A DNA stretch of 64,000 bases from an uncultured Ruminococcus sp. (GCA_958403905.1 CATXZD010000005.1:1-64000); one strand, 5' to 3'; counted from the stretch's first letter, positions 25,661-33,614 are shown. Notes: a model not told the origin generated them from the sequence alone. A program made the numbers and translations.

Positions 25661-27031
25661 TTATCTGTCCTCAAGCGAAACATACTTTTTCTCTTTGGAA
25701 ATGCTCATATATGCAGGACGAATAATCTTTCCTGAATTAACAAGCTCTTCCAGTCTGTGTGCGCTCCAGCCTGCAATACGTGCAGTTGCAAAAAGCGGAG
25801 TGTAAAGCTCGCAGGGGATTTTAAGCATACTGTAAAGCAGTCCGCTGTAGAAGTCAACGTTTGCCGCAACGCCCTTGTAGATTTTCCTCTTCTTCGCAAT
25901 AACTTCAGGCGCAAGACGCTCAACCTTTTCATAAAGACTGAATTCATCGTCATAGCCCTCTGCTTCGGCAAGCTTCTGAACCGAACCCTTAAGAATTACC
26001 TGACGGGGGTCGGAAATTGTGTAAACTGCGTGTCCCATACCATATATAAGACCCTTACAGTCAAAAGCTTGCTTGTCAAGGAGCTTTTCAAGATAATCCA
26101 TAATAGCGTCATCGTCATTCCAATCTCTGACGTGCTTTTTCAAATCCTCGAACATATAGTAAACCTTTACGTTTGCTCCGCCATGCTTAGGTCCCTTAAG
26201 CGACGCAAGTGCAGCCGCAATTGCAGAGTAGGTATCAGTACCTGACGAAGTTACAACGTGTGTTGTAAAGGTAGAATTGTTACCGCCGCCGTGCTCCATA
26301 TGAAGAATAAGCGCCATATCAAGCACCTTTGCCTCAAGCTGAGTGTATTTTCTGTCGGGACGAAGAAGCGACAGAATTACCTCTGCCGTTGACATTGACG
26401 GGTCTGCACGGTGAATGTACAGACTCTTGTCACGCAGATAGTGGTTGTATGCGTGGTAGCCGTAAACCGACAAAAGCGGAAATACGGAAATAAGCTGAAC
26501 ACACTGCCTGAGAACATTATTGATTGAAGTATCGTTCGGATTTTTATCATAGCAGAAAAGTGTAAGAACACTTCTTGCAATTGAGTTCATCATATCCTCA
26601 CTCGGAGCTTTTAAAATTACGTCACGCACAAAGTTCTGCGGCAGAGTTCTGTACTGAACAAGCAATTCTTTAAAATTGTGAAGCTCCTGCGGATTCGGCA
26701 TTTCGCCAAACAAAAGAAGATATACTACTTCTTCAAAACCAAAACGATTATCGTCAATTATTCCCTTAATAATATCGTTTACGTTATATCCACGGTAATA
26801 AAGCTCACCGTCGCAGGGAACACGCTTGCCGTCAATCACTTTATTCTGAATAATTGTTGAAATATCTGTAAGTCCCGTAAGAACACCCTTACCGTCAAGG
26901 TCGCGCAGTCCTCTTTTGACATCGTATTTACCGTAAAGAGAAGGGTCAATCACGGAATTGTCCATCATTTTCTTTGATAGAACGTCAATCTCAGGTGTAA
27001 TCGCTGAATAGTCCCCATTATTATGCGTCAT
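25661..27031 (-). CDS. gltA: Citrate synthase
   Basis: Condenses oxaloacetate and acetyl-CoA. The 456-aa product has the histidine motif LHMEHGGGNNSTFTTHVVTSS, the region LKGPKHGGANVKV and the catalytic GMGHAVYTISDPR. It is longer at the N-terminus than the roughly 375-aa type II forms, as in many Clostridia. No aconitase or isocitrate dehydrogenase gene is adjacent. The start follows GGGAG. Upstream lies the tandem 127-bp repeat, each copy of which ends in a TATAAT-like box on this strand. Confidence 0.93.
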   Translation of the reverse strand: MTHNNGDYSAITPEIDVLSKKMMDNSVIDPSLYGKYDVKRGLRDLDGKGVLTGLTDISTIIQNKVIDGKRVPCDGELYYRGYNVNDIIKGIIDDNRFGFEEVVYLLLFGEMPNPQELHNFKELLVQYRTLPQNFVRDVILKAPSEDMMNSIARSVLTLFCYDKNPNDTSINNVLRQCVQLISVFPLLSVYGYHAYNHYLRDKSLYIHRADPSMSTAEVILSLLRPDRKYTQLEAKVLDMALILHMEHGGGNNSTFTTHVVTSSGTDTYSAIAAALASLKGPKHGGANVKVYYMFEDLKKHVRDWNDDDAIMDYLEKLLDKQAFDCKGLIYGMGHAVYTISDPRQVILKGSVQKLAEAEGYDDEFSLYEKVERLAPEVIAKKRKIYKGVAANVDFYSGLLYSMLKIPCELYTPLFATARIAGWSAHRLEELVNSGKIIRPAYMSISKEKKYVSLEDR

Positions 27032-27057
27032 AATATCACTCCCTTTTTTATTTTAAC

Positions 27058-27311
27058 TATTATAACATAAATATTGTGCGAAGCACAATCAGGAACGAAG
27101 TTCCCTAATGCCGCAGGCATTAATACTTTTGTTTCAATGTTCTCTCAGCCGTCAAAATCTTTGATTTTGGTAACGGCGTGAGGTTATTATAACATAAATA
27201 TTGTGCGAAGCACAATCAGGAACGAAGTTCCCTAATGCCGCAGGCATTAATACTTTTGTTTCAATGTTCTCTCAGCCATCAAAATCTTTGATTTTGGTAA
27301 TGGCGTGAGGT
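27058..27311. repeat. Tandem 127-bp repeat with four hairpins per unit
   Basis: Two copies (27,058-27,184 and 27,185-27,311) plus a partial third start. Each unit holds TTGTGCGAAGCACAA, AGGAACGAAGTTCCCT, ATGCCGCAGGCAT and a longer stem GCCGT-CAAAATC / GATTTTG-ACGGC. The copies differ at two bases only: 27,151 G versus 27,278 A, and 27,174 C versus 27,301 T. These two bases pair with each other in the long stem. On the minus strand each unit also presents TTGTGC and TATAAT with about 18 bp between them, upstream of citrate synthase. Confidence 0.9.
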
Positions 27312-27530
27312 TATTATAACATATTTTGGCAGGAAATAAAAGATACAATACTTGCAGAAGTGTCACTTCTTTTTAAAAAAGATTTATACATTTTAGCAAC
27401 AACTTTATTATAATTATTCATTTTGTGGGCTGTTTTCGCAAATCAATGTCGATTTTTAGATTTATTTTGCAATTGAATTTTCACATTAATTCATAAATTC
27501 AAATAAATCAATTATATTGTTGTAGTGCCG
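27312..27530. other. AT-rich spacer
   Basis: No gene. A 15-bp palindrome (AGAAGTGTCACTTCT, near 27,356-27,370) could be a protein-binding site. Nothing else is recognised. Confidence 0.4.
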
Positions 27531-27535
27531 AACTG

Positions 27536-27745
27536 TGTTCGCCGCTACAGTATTTAAACATTGTTAATTGAAATTTGTTAATTGTTCTGTCGAGTACCTC
27601 GATGGGTAAATTTTAAAGAAAAGTGCTATAGTTAAAAAATAAATATAGATGAAGTAAAGTTGTATCTTGCGTTAGAGTCTGATTAATGTCTGACTCCCGC
27701 GATACCGCGCTATAATTTCAAACCGATCCTTAGGGCGTTTAAAAA
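27536..27745 (+). repeat. Dispersed repeat family A, copy 2
   Basis: Nearly identical in order and sequence to copy 1 at 21-226, from TTCGCCGCTACAG through CTTGCGTTAGAG, CTGACTCCCGCGATACCGCG and CTATAATTTC to CCTTAGGGCGTTTAAAA. Its end overlaps the stop codon region of the MGMT-family gene. Confidence 0.8.
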
Positions 27746-28056
27746 CCGTACTTTTTTAAATCCACTTTGCCGTCTATTACCTCAACGCCCTCATTTTCGA
27801 GCAACTGTTTCTGTATGTTTTCTCCGCCAAACGCAAAGTTTGGTGCCAATTTTCCTTGATAGTTTACCACTCGGTAACAGGGGATAACTTCGGGCGCAGG
27901 GTTGTTGTGGAGCGCATTGCCAACCGCTCTTGCGTAATACCGGTTCCCCGCCATTACTGCAATTTGTCCGTAGGTAGCAACCTTTCCATAGGGTATCTGC
28001 ATTACAGCCTCATATATTCTATCATAAACGGTTTTTTCACTCGTCTTTTCCAACAT
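27739..28056 (-). CDS. MGMT-family (alkyltransferase-like) DNA-binding protein
   Basis: 105-aa protein comprising only the DNA-binding domain of O6-alkylguanine-DNA alkyltransferases: IPYGKVATYGQIAVMAG and AVGNALHNNPAPEVIPCYRVV. The reactive-site motif reads PCYRV where active alkyltransferases have PCHRV, so the cysteine is kept but the activating histidine is replaced by tyrosine. It may repair, or only recognise, alkylated bases. Its start overlaps the end of the signal peptidase gene by 20 bp, so the two are coupled. The stop lies at the border of repeat family A. Confidence 0.85.
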   Translation of the reverse strand: MLEKTSEKTVYDRIYEAVMQIPYGKVATYGQIAVMAGNRYYARAVGNALHNNPAPEVIPCYRVVNYQGKLAPNFAFGGENIQKQLLENEGVEVIDGKVDLKKYGF

Positions 28057-28723
28057 TGTCCTCGCTATCCTGTTTTAACTCTTTTAGTTCTTTCGCTTTT
28101 TCTGCTTGCTCTTTAGTCTTTTCGTCTTGCAGGCGTGTGATAATTTCATTTATATCCTCACGTTTCTCAGGCTCATAATTACCTGTAAGTATTTTTACAA
28201 TAACAATAATTTCATCAAAAAACACAAGTGCAATAAGACCGATTAGAATAATAAGCCCCCATGGTGACAAGAACACGCTGAAAACAGTGTTCAAAAACGT
28301 AACTTTGTAAACCATAACTCCTGTAACAGCTGTCATCAGAATAGGCTCGTCAGCAATTTCATTAGCAATTCCTCTGGTTTGAATCATAAGTTCGCCATTT
28401 TCGTAGTAAGGTGCCTTAATAACTTTATGTGTGACAAGCATACCCGAAAGATTTCCCGCCCCCTTAAAAGTGACAACATCACCCTTTTTAATGTCAGAAT
28501 AATCCTCTATCTTCTTGTCAATGATAACATCTCCCACCATCAGCTCCGGTTCCATACTTCCGCTTGAAACACGCAGGATTGAATAGCCAAAAACAGAAGG
28601 AGTTTCTCCGCTTGTTCTCGCCATTAAAAAAATTATTAGCATAGACACAAGACATACAATCAAAGTCCAGCAAATAACATTTTTAATTATGTTCAGCACC
28701 CTAAATATGCCTGTCCGTTTCAT
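28037..28723 (-). CDS. Signal peptidase I, S26B (SipW-like) type
   Basis: Membrane serine protease that removes signal peptides. The 228-aa product has an N-terminal membrane helix (about residues 15-35), the catalytic serine in SSGSMEPELMVGD and the partner histidine in MLVTHKVIKAP, where bacterial P-type enzymes use lysine. A second helix lies near residues 155-180, and a charged C-terminal tail (EKAKELKELKQD) follows. This ER-type variety often processes specific substrates such as matrix or pilus proteins. The start is the ATG at 28723 after GAGG. Confidence 0.9.
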   Translation of the reverse strand: MKRTGIFRVLNIIKNVICWTLIVCLVSMLIIFLMARTSGETPSVFGYSILRVSSGSMEPELMVGDVIIDKKIEDYSDIKKGDVVTFKGAGNLSGMLVTHKVIKAPYYENGELMIQTRGIANEIADEPILMTAVTGVMVYKVTFLNTVFSVFLSPWGLIILIGLIALVFFDEIIVIVKILTGNYEPEKREDINEIITRLQDEKTKEQAEKAKELKELKQDSEDNVGKDE

Positions 28724-28837
28724 CAAATACCTCTGTTAATTATATTTTTCAATGCTTATATGGCAATATACTATCTTATAATTTGTATAAGCAATTAAAC
28801 TGTAAATTAAGTATAACAAAAAACTGCTATAAATACA

Positions 28838-28881
28838 ATAGCAAGTCCCTGTACATTTTACAGAGATGTTTGCTATTTCTT
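28838..28881. other. Nested hairpin
   Basis: ATAGCAA and CTGTA pair with TACAG and TTGCTAT further on, giving two stacked stems in an AT-rich gap. No gene is attached to it; it could terminate transcripts or be a remnant. Confidence 0.4.
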
Positions 28882-28898
28882 GTTCATTTTAAATATTT

Positions 28899-28927
28899 GG
28901 GGATTCTCCTTATATTGACAAAGAACC
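28899..28927. repeat. Insertion-sequence-end-like sequence 1
   Basis: The reverse complement begins GGTTCTTTGTCAATA and ends CCCC, which resembles terminal inverted repeats of ISL3-family elements. No transposase is present, so at most this is a remnant. Confidence 0.35.
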
Positions 28928-29040
28928 TTAACTAAAAAACCTCTTTCTTTTCTCATCAATCCCTTTATCACAAAAAACAAGCGACAGCTTGACACTATCG
29001 CTTGTTCATACACTTATTTACTTTTCCTTTTTCGGGTTTT

Positions 29041-29062
29041 CCCCAACTACTGACATAGAGCC
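29041..29062. repeat. Insertion-sequence-end-like sequence 2
   Basis: The reverse complement begins GGCTCTATGTCAGTAG and ends TTGGGG. It matches 44,992-45,013 at 19 of 22 positions and resembles ISL3-type ends. No transposase is nearby. Confidence 0.45.
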
Positions 29063-29067
29063 ACAAT

Positions 29068-29103
29068 AAAAAATGCCTCGATACGCGATTTGCGTACCGA
29101 GAC
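29068..29103 (-). terminator. Original tRNA-fMet terminator, displaced by the element
   Basis: Minus-strand stem GTCTCGGTACGC / GCGTATCGAGGC (with G-T pairs) followed by ATTTTTTATT. It sits where the tRNA-fMet 3' end must have been before insertion of the 11.5-kb element, directly after the 45-bp tRNA remnant. Confidence 0.75.
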
Positions 29104-29110
29104 ACTCGGT

Positions 29111-29155
29111 TGGTTGCGGGAGCCGGATTTGAACCGACGACCTTCGGGTTATGAG
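29111..29155 (-). repeat. Left attachment site: 45-bp tRNA-fMet remnant
   Basis: Identical over 45 bp to 40,607-40,651, the 3' part of tRNA-fMet from the anticodon loop to CCA. Beyond 29,155 the match stops, so this is a partial tRNA copy left or created by integration. Confidence 0.95.
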
Positions 29156-29179
29156 GGGGAAGCGTGTGAAATATTGGTG

Positions 29180-29251
29180 TTAAGCAGCGTAAAATTGTGT
29201 TAATTGTAGTTAAGTGTAGTAGCTATTATTTTTAGTGCAGTTAAGTGGAGT
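29180..29251 (+). repeat. Four short direct repeats next to the left end (arm-type sites?)
   Basis: TTAAGCAGCGT (29,180), TTAATTGTAGT (29,200), TTAAGTGTAGT (29,210) and TTAAGTGGAGT (29,241). Starts are 20, 10 and 31 bp apart, near multiples of a helical turn. Tyrosine integrases of the Tn916/lambda type bind such arm repeats near an att site. Confidence 0.6.
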
Positions 29252-29261
29252 GAAGTCCAGA

Positions 29262-29283
29262 CGGAGGGAAATTTCGGGGAAAT
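29262..29283 (+). repeat. Element end repeat, left copy
   Basis: Starts CGGAGGGAAATT and ends GGGGAAAT. Matches 40,518-40,539 at 20 of 22 positions in the same orientation. Confidence 0.7.
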
Positions 29284-29852
29284 TAGTTATGGTGAATTAA
29301 AATGCGAATTCGCTTTAATACTATAAATAAATTCAATAACAAGCAATACAGTAGATAGTAAATTGCAAAATCTGCAATACTAGTTAAACCGTCTATGCAA
29401 TAATCAGGAAGAAAATTAATAATCGCCTTAGGAAACAGATTGTAAATTAGAGAAATTAGTATAATAATTACGCAGATAAAATTTTCAAAGATTAACCCAT
29501 CACAAGTTTCCTTTATCAATTTTTTATTTTCTGTCTGTTTATCTTTAAAAGAAATAATAATACTTAGCATAGCAAAAAACATTGAAATGAATATAGTAAT
29601 AATTAATAATATCAAATTCAAAAAATTGTCATCCATTGGTTTTATGATAGCAGTTGCAATTGCTAAAGTACAAGGCAAACCAAAAAAGAAAAACAGTTGT
29701 CCTTTTAAATACTTATTATATTTATTTTTAAAAATAGAAATATAATTTTTAATAGTCCCTCTAATATCTATAAAATTATTATTTTTTCTTAAAAAATAAC
29801 ATAGCAAAACAACTCCAGAAAAACAAAATAAAATAATTGAAATAATGAACAT
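29283..29852 (-). CDS. Membrane protein of unknown function, second gene of cargo module
   Basis: 189-aa, very hydrophobic protein with about five membrane segments: an N-terminal helix, a pair around residues 52-105 and a pair around 120-185. A basic loop (NYISIFKNKYNKYLKG) follows the first helix. I do not recognise a family. Its ATG directly follows the stop codon of the upstream 318-aa gene, so the two are translationally coupled. It is AT-rich compared with host genes. A soluble protein plus membrane protein pair at the edge of a mobile element is a common layout for phage-defence modules, for example Kiwa with its KwaA membrane protein of similar size, but homology is not established. 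Confidence 0.75.
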   Translation of the reverse strand: MFIISIILFCFSGVVLLCYFLRKNNNFIDIRGTIKNYISIFKNKYNKYLKGQLFFFFGLPCTLAIATAIIKPMDDNFLNLILLIITIFISMFFAMLSIIISFKDKQTENKKLIKETCDGLIFENFICVIIILISLIYNLFPKAIINFLPDYCIDGLTSIADFAIYYLLYCLLLNLFIVLKRIRILIHHN

Positions 29853-30809
29853 TTAATCACCTAAACTCATTGTATCTATATATTCTTCGGCTAGAGTCTT
29901 AAAATATTCAAGTAAATCCAGTTTTTTAACTGTGCCATCAGCTAATAAATATTCATCAGGAATAGCTTCAATGACACTTAATCTTTCTATGTTGTGTAAA
30001 TCAATAGTTCTGAATCTACCGCCAATATCAGCATAAAGTTTTGTTTGGTCATATTGAATTCCTTCAAATTCATATGTATAGCATGAACCACTTGCGAAAT
30101 TTTTTAATTTAGTAATGAGAGATTCAGACCACTTTAGTTTTGATAATGTTCTAGTTTCTTTTCCGTAACCTTTTTTATCAGCTTCATCATCAGAAACTAA
30201 GTTTTTGATTAAGATTAGATCTCGTATTGCACTGTTTTTAAATAGTTTATCTAGAAAAATTTTGGGAGAAATATTTCCGCAAATTGTAGATAAATTATAG
30301 TATGTAGAGAAATATTTACTTAAATACTTAGTAGTAATTGTTTTTACCCCATATTGCCCTATATTTTGAAAAAATAAGAGTCCTTTTACTACTTTAACTT
30401 TATCGTCGTCTTTTGGTATTATTACTAAAACATAAAAGTCTTTAACTGGAGCTTGTTTATTTGTAGTTTGCATTAGTTCTTCTTTTGTGTCACTATCTAT
30501 AATTTTAGAAGGAAATCCGTAGCTGCCTGAGTGAACAGTTGCTAAAATATAATTATAATGTTCAGTTTCACCTATGTCATTTTTATCTAAACTACAGGAA
30601 AATAATTTTTTATCTTCGCTATCGTTTTCATAATCGATGAATGTTTCAAAGAAATCTATAAATATTTCCTTTGCACTTGCAAAAACTTTTTCTTCGTTTG
30701 TTCCCTCTTTGTATATAAAACTGTTATATAAATGTTGTACTACATCTATTCTCTTCTTATTTTTCTTTCTAAATTTAAAACTACATGCAGTTACACTTAA
30801 ATTATACAT
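29853..30809 (-). CDS. Uncharacterised 318-aa cargo protein, first gene of the two-gene module
   Basis: Soluble protein with no motif I can assign. It has a basic start (KFRKKNKKRIDVV), an acidic central region, a beta-rich middle (KDFYVLVIIPKDDDKVKVVKGLLFFQNIGQYGVKTITTKYL) and a charged C-terminus ending SLGD. The size and pairing with a multi-span membrane protein recall KwaB (DUF4868) of the Kiwa defence system, but gene order would be reversed and I cannot confirm similarity. The gene is very AT-rich and faces away from the rest of the element. Its ribosome binding site is AGGAGG just upstream of the ATG. Confidence 0.75.
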   Translation of the reverse strand: MYNLSVTACSFKFRKKNKKRIDVVQHLYNSFIYKEGTNEEKVFASAKEIFIDFFETFIDYENDSEDKKLFSCSLDKNDIGETEHYNYILATVHSGSYGFPSKIIDSDTKEELMQTTNKQAPVKDFYVLVIIPKDDDKVKVVKGLLFFQNIGQYGVKTITTKYLSKYFSTYYNLSTICGNISPKIFLDKLFKNSAIRDLILIKNLVSDDEADKKGYGKETRTLSKLKWSESLITKLKNFASGSCYTYEFEGIQYDQTKLYADIGGRFRTIDLHNIERLSVIEAIPDEYLLADGTVKKLDLLEYFKTLAEEYIDTMSLGD

Positions 30810-31278
30810 AAAAATACCTCCTTATGTGAAAATAATACTACACAATAAAACAAAATTCAACACAAAAAGTAAAATTTATATATTTTTCTACAATGCACTT
30901 TCCAATACATTATTTTACATTCCAATATTTATTAAATAACAAACAAGGATTTTATTCATTTACCTGTTTCATTTTTACATATAAAAACTTCACAAAATTG
31001 ATGATTGGTTTTTGTGAGTCTCTACAAAGCTTCGTAATCGCCCTAAATCACACAAAACTTTTACTTTTGCTGATAACAGCGTCTGACTTAATACTAGTAT
31101 TATAAATACCACTGTTGCATGGAAACGCAAATGTGATAAATATACTTTTTAGCAAGCTAATTAGCAGGATTGCTTATCCTCAAAAAACTATCTAAAGCCT
31201 GAACTTATTTATACGATAGATATCAAATTTATCATTCGCAAATCAATGGTATATATTCCCTGATTTATTGATTGGGAG

Positions 31279-31292
31279 TGCACTATAGTGCA
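31279..31292. repeat. Perfect 14-bp palindrome in the putative origin
   Basis: TGCACTATAGTGCA, fully self-complementary. It is a possible protein-binding or cruciform site. Confidence 0.6.
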
Positions 31293-31366
31293 AACAGAAT
31301 GAGGAAGTTCTGAAGTTGTCAAAACAAATATAGAGCTTCTGTATTATTTTCGCAAACTAGTTTTGA

Positions 31367-31427
31367 CATAGAAAAACTGAATATTTTTTCTATGAACAAG
31401 GGCTTTTACATTTCCTTGTTCTTTTTT
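31367..31427 (+). terminator. Two consecutive hairpins ending in a T-run
   Basis: The first stem is CATAGAAAAA / TTTTTCTATG (8-nt loop). It is followed at once by GAACAAGG / CCTTGTTC with a 12-nt loop and six T, a good rho-independent terminator on the plus strand. No coding gene ends here, so it may terminate a small RNA or a counter-transcript controlling rep. Confidence 0.6.
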
Positions 31428-31547
31428 ATGCACGAAACTACATAAAACTATAGTCGACTTTTTGTGCATTCCTACAAAGTTTTTCAAAATGCCTTATTTA
31501 AGCCCATTTTTACTCAATAAAACAATCCGATTTAATACCTGAAATAT

Positions 31548-31578
31548 CAATCCTGTTGTTATTGAGGCAGCAGGATTG
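31548..31578. other. Hairpin in the putative origin
   Basis: CAATCCTG pairs with CAGGATTG across 15 nt. A candidate single- or double-strand origin structure. Position alone supports this. Confidence 0.4.
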
Positions 31579-32152
31579 GGGCAAACTGTGTCTATTTTAT
31601 CTATAAAACAATGATTGGTTGTGAGTATGATGTTTCTCTTTTACTTGATTATTATTTTGTAACATTAGACGAAAAGCGTGTGATTATTATCTATTAGTAA
31701 GTTATTACTTTATTTTCTACCTATCTAAAATGTTTTCTACAAAAAATTTTAAAAATTAAGCAATTTTCGTAAGCTTTTGCAAATAATATTATTGTAAGGA
31801 TTTTCCATTAAGTTTGTTACATATTCAAATGACTTTTTTAATTAAAATGATTGTTATTTGAGTAAAGTTAAAGTTATCTATGCATAAAAAATATTTCAGA
31901 TTTAGATATTATTTTCTACATATGTGTATATTAGGTGCATTTCTCACTATTTATACTTGAATATTATTAGAAATATTGGACGAAAAGTATTAATTAATAA
32001 ATAATAATACTTTGAAATTTTATTTTGGAAAATTTTGTAATAAAACCCTGTTGCTTAAATAAATATTAAGAAGCTTATTTCTTTTCTTTACATATTCAAT
32101 ATACAACTAAATGAATATGATATCCATTAAGAATGAAGGAGGAATAAAATTT

Positions 32153-33163
32153 ATGGATAATAAAATTACTGTCAAAATTGAGAATAAAAAATTTGAAGTC
32201 TTGCATTTTCCAAGAATAAAACTTACCTGGTATGGTGAGTATCTTGAAATAATGGCATTAAAATCTAAACAGATAAAGGAAAAAAGAAAACGCAAAAAGA
32301 AAAAAGATATAATATCATTACCTACTGAAGTTTACGAAAAAAGCAATAATCCTTTTTATTCATCTTTCAAAAGTACATTTGAACAGATTGAGAAAGAACA
32401 AAAAGAATGGAATGAAAAGCTGAGAAAAGATAGACAAATAGGACATCTTATAAAATCAGCAAGTAATATGTATAAATATGTTCATGCAAACTTTTATAAA
32501 TATCAAGGTTTACATGTGGTATTAACTTACAGTACTTTACAGTTTGATGATAAGGAAGTATATCATGACTTTAAGATATTTTGGCAAAAGTTAAGATATT
32601 ACTATCCAAACATTGGGTATATTTCAGTGTTAGAGCCGCATCAAAATGGCTCTTGGCATATACACCTTTTGCTTAAAGATGTAACAACCAAAAAATTATA
32701 CATTTCATATGATGATATTCGTTCCTTTTGGACTCATGGCTTTTGTTACATTACAAGAATGAACCCCTATGAAGACTACGGACTGTACTTTAAAAAGAAA
32801 ATCAAAAAAGATAGTGAGCTATTAAAATATTATAAAGAAGGAGTTAGATATTTTAGATATTCAAGAAACATGAAAAAACCAGGTGAGTTAGTTCTTGACG
32901 AAGGCTCTGAAATTGATATTTTTGATGTTTTGGACAAATATAAAAAGATAAACCAATATTGCTTATCAATTCATTCAACCGATATTTACGGAGTAAGTTG
33001 TAAAATAAATCAAGTTTATTATGCTAAGTACAAACTCATGGAAGCATGTACAAAAAGAGATTTTCAATTTGCACTAAATAATTCTTATCAAAAGTTACTA
33101 GAAAATAGAAAGACAAAGTATATTGAAAATATTGACCCAGATTTATCAAATGATAATAAATAA
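32153..33163 (+). CDS. HUH-type rolling-circle replication protein
   Basis: 336-aa protein of the rolling-circle Rep (ORF2/G2P-like) superfamily. Motif I is LTYSTLQ (about 124-130); the metal-binding HUH motif is EPHQNGSWHIHLLL, with the two histidines at about 169 and 171; the nicking tyrosine is probably in EDYGLYFKKKIKK (about 209 or 212). It is predicted to nick the origin of the excised circle and start rolling-circle replication; related proteins also act as relaxases for mobilisation. A lysine/arginine-rich segment lies at 38-52. I start at the ATG at 32,153 after AAGGAGG; the in-frame codons upstream lack a ribosome binding site. Confidence 0.85.
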   Translation: MDNKITVKIENKKFEVLHFPRIKLTWYGEYLEIMALKSKQIKEKRKRKKKKDIISLPTEVYEKSNNPFYSSFKSTFEQIEKEQKEWNEKLRKDRQIGHLIKSASNMYKYVHANFYKYQGLHVVLTYSTLQFDDKEVYHDFKIFWQKLRYYYPNIGYISVLEPHQNGSWHIHLLLKDVTTKKLYISYDDIRSFWTHGFCYITRMNPYEDYGLYFKKKIKKDSELLKYYKEGVRYFRYSRNMKKPGELVLDEGSEIDIFDVLDKYKKINQYCLSIHSTDIYGVSCKINQVYYAKYKLMEACTKRDFQFALNNSYQKLLENRKTKYIENIDPDLSNDNK

Positions 33164-33208
33164 TTATATTATCCACCCTGAATTACAAAAGTAAAGGAGT
33201 TGGTTTAT

Positions 33209-33421
33209 ATGATTAAAATACAAGAAACAAAATCTTCATATTCGGAGAGTGATATATTGAGCATCATTGATTACATCAATGAAATACTTAACTATGCAGA
33301 ATGTAATACAAACTTCGATTACATTATAACATATGACGATATGTCATCTCTAAATGAAGCCGTCAAAAAATTAAGGAGTGTTGTTAATGGCAAGAATGCG
33401 ACTTGTAAAAGACGCATATGA
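33209..33421 (+). CDS. Small protein of unknown function between rep and xis
   Basis: 70-aa acidic protein (MIKIQETKSSYSESDILSII...), probably mostly helical. No family recognised. The ATG at 33,209 follows AAAGGAG. Its end overlaps the start of the excisionase-like gene by 35 bp, so the two are read together. Small proteins at this spot in Tn916-like and related elements often take part in regulation or excision. Confidence 0.65.
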   Translation: MIKIQETKSSYSESDILSIIDYINEILNYAECNTNFDYIITYDDMSSLNEAVKKLRSVVNGKNATCKRRI

Positions 33422-33614
33422 ACAGTTAAAAAGAGATGATCCCGATACCAGTATTACATTGTATGCGTTGCGTACCATTGTAAAGTCAGGTGCTATTCCG
33501 ACTGTTCAACTCGGCAGAAAAACTTTATTAAACTATGATTCGTTACTTGAATATTTCAGCAACGGAAATGGTGAACAAGTTAATAATACCGATATAATAC
33601 GTCGAGTGAGTTAA
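33387..33614 (+). CDS. xis: Excisionase-like helix-turn-helix protein
   Basis: 75-aa MerR/excisionase-type DNA-binding protein: LVKDAYEQLKRDDPDTSITLYALRTIVKSGAIPTVQLGRKTLLNYDSLLEYF, with the winged-helix pattern of an N-terminal helix-turn-helix and the GRKTLLN turn. It is predicted to direct the integrase towards excision. The ATG at 33,387 follows AAGGAG. The gene lies 160 bp upstream of the integrase, the common xis-int order. Confidence 0.75.
   Translation: MARMRLVKDAYEQLKRDDPDTSITLYALRTIVKSGAIPTVQLGRKTLLNYDSLLEYFSNGNGEQVNNTDIIRRVS

Larger units (their letters stand above)
30810..32152. other. 1.34-kb AT-rich non-coding region, putative origin of the element
   Basis: No convincing gene on either strand. 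It contains four TTTTCTAC motifs (near 30,887, 31,713, 31,732 and 31,912), a perfect 14-bp palindrome (31,279-31,292), two consecutive hairpins (31,367-31,427), a hairpin at 31,548-31,578 and a GACGAAAAG-led segment repeated near 31,669 and 31,979. It lies directly upstream of the HUH replication gene, where rolling-circle origins are often found. I infer it carries the double-strand origin and/or oriT. Confidence 0.5.

Noticed and set aside
27058..27311. CRISPR array
   Set aside because: There are only two copies of a 127-bp unit with no unique spacers.
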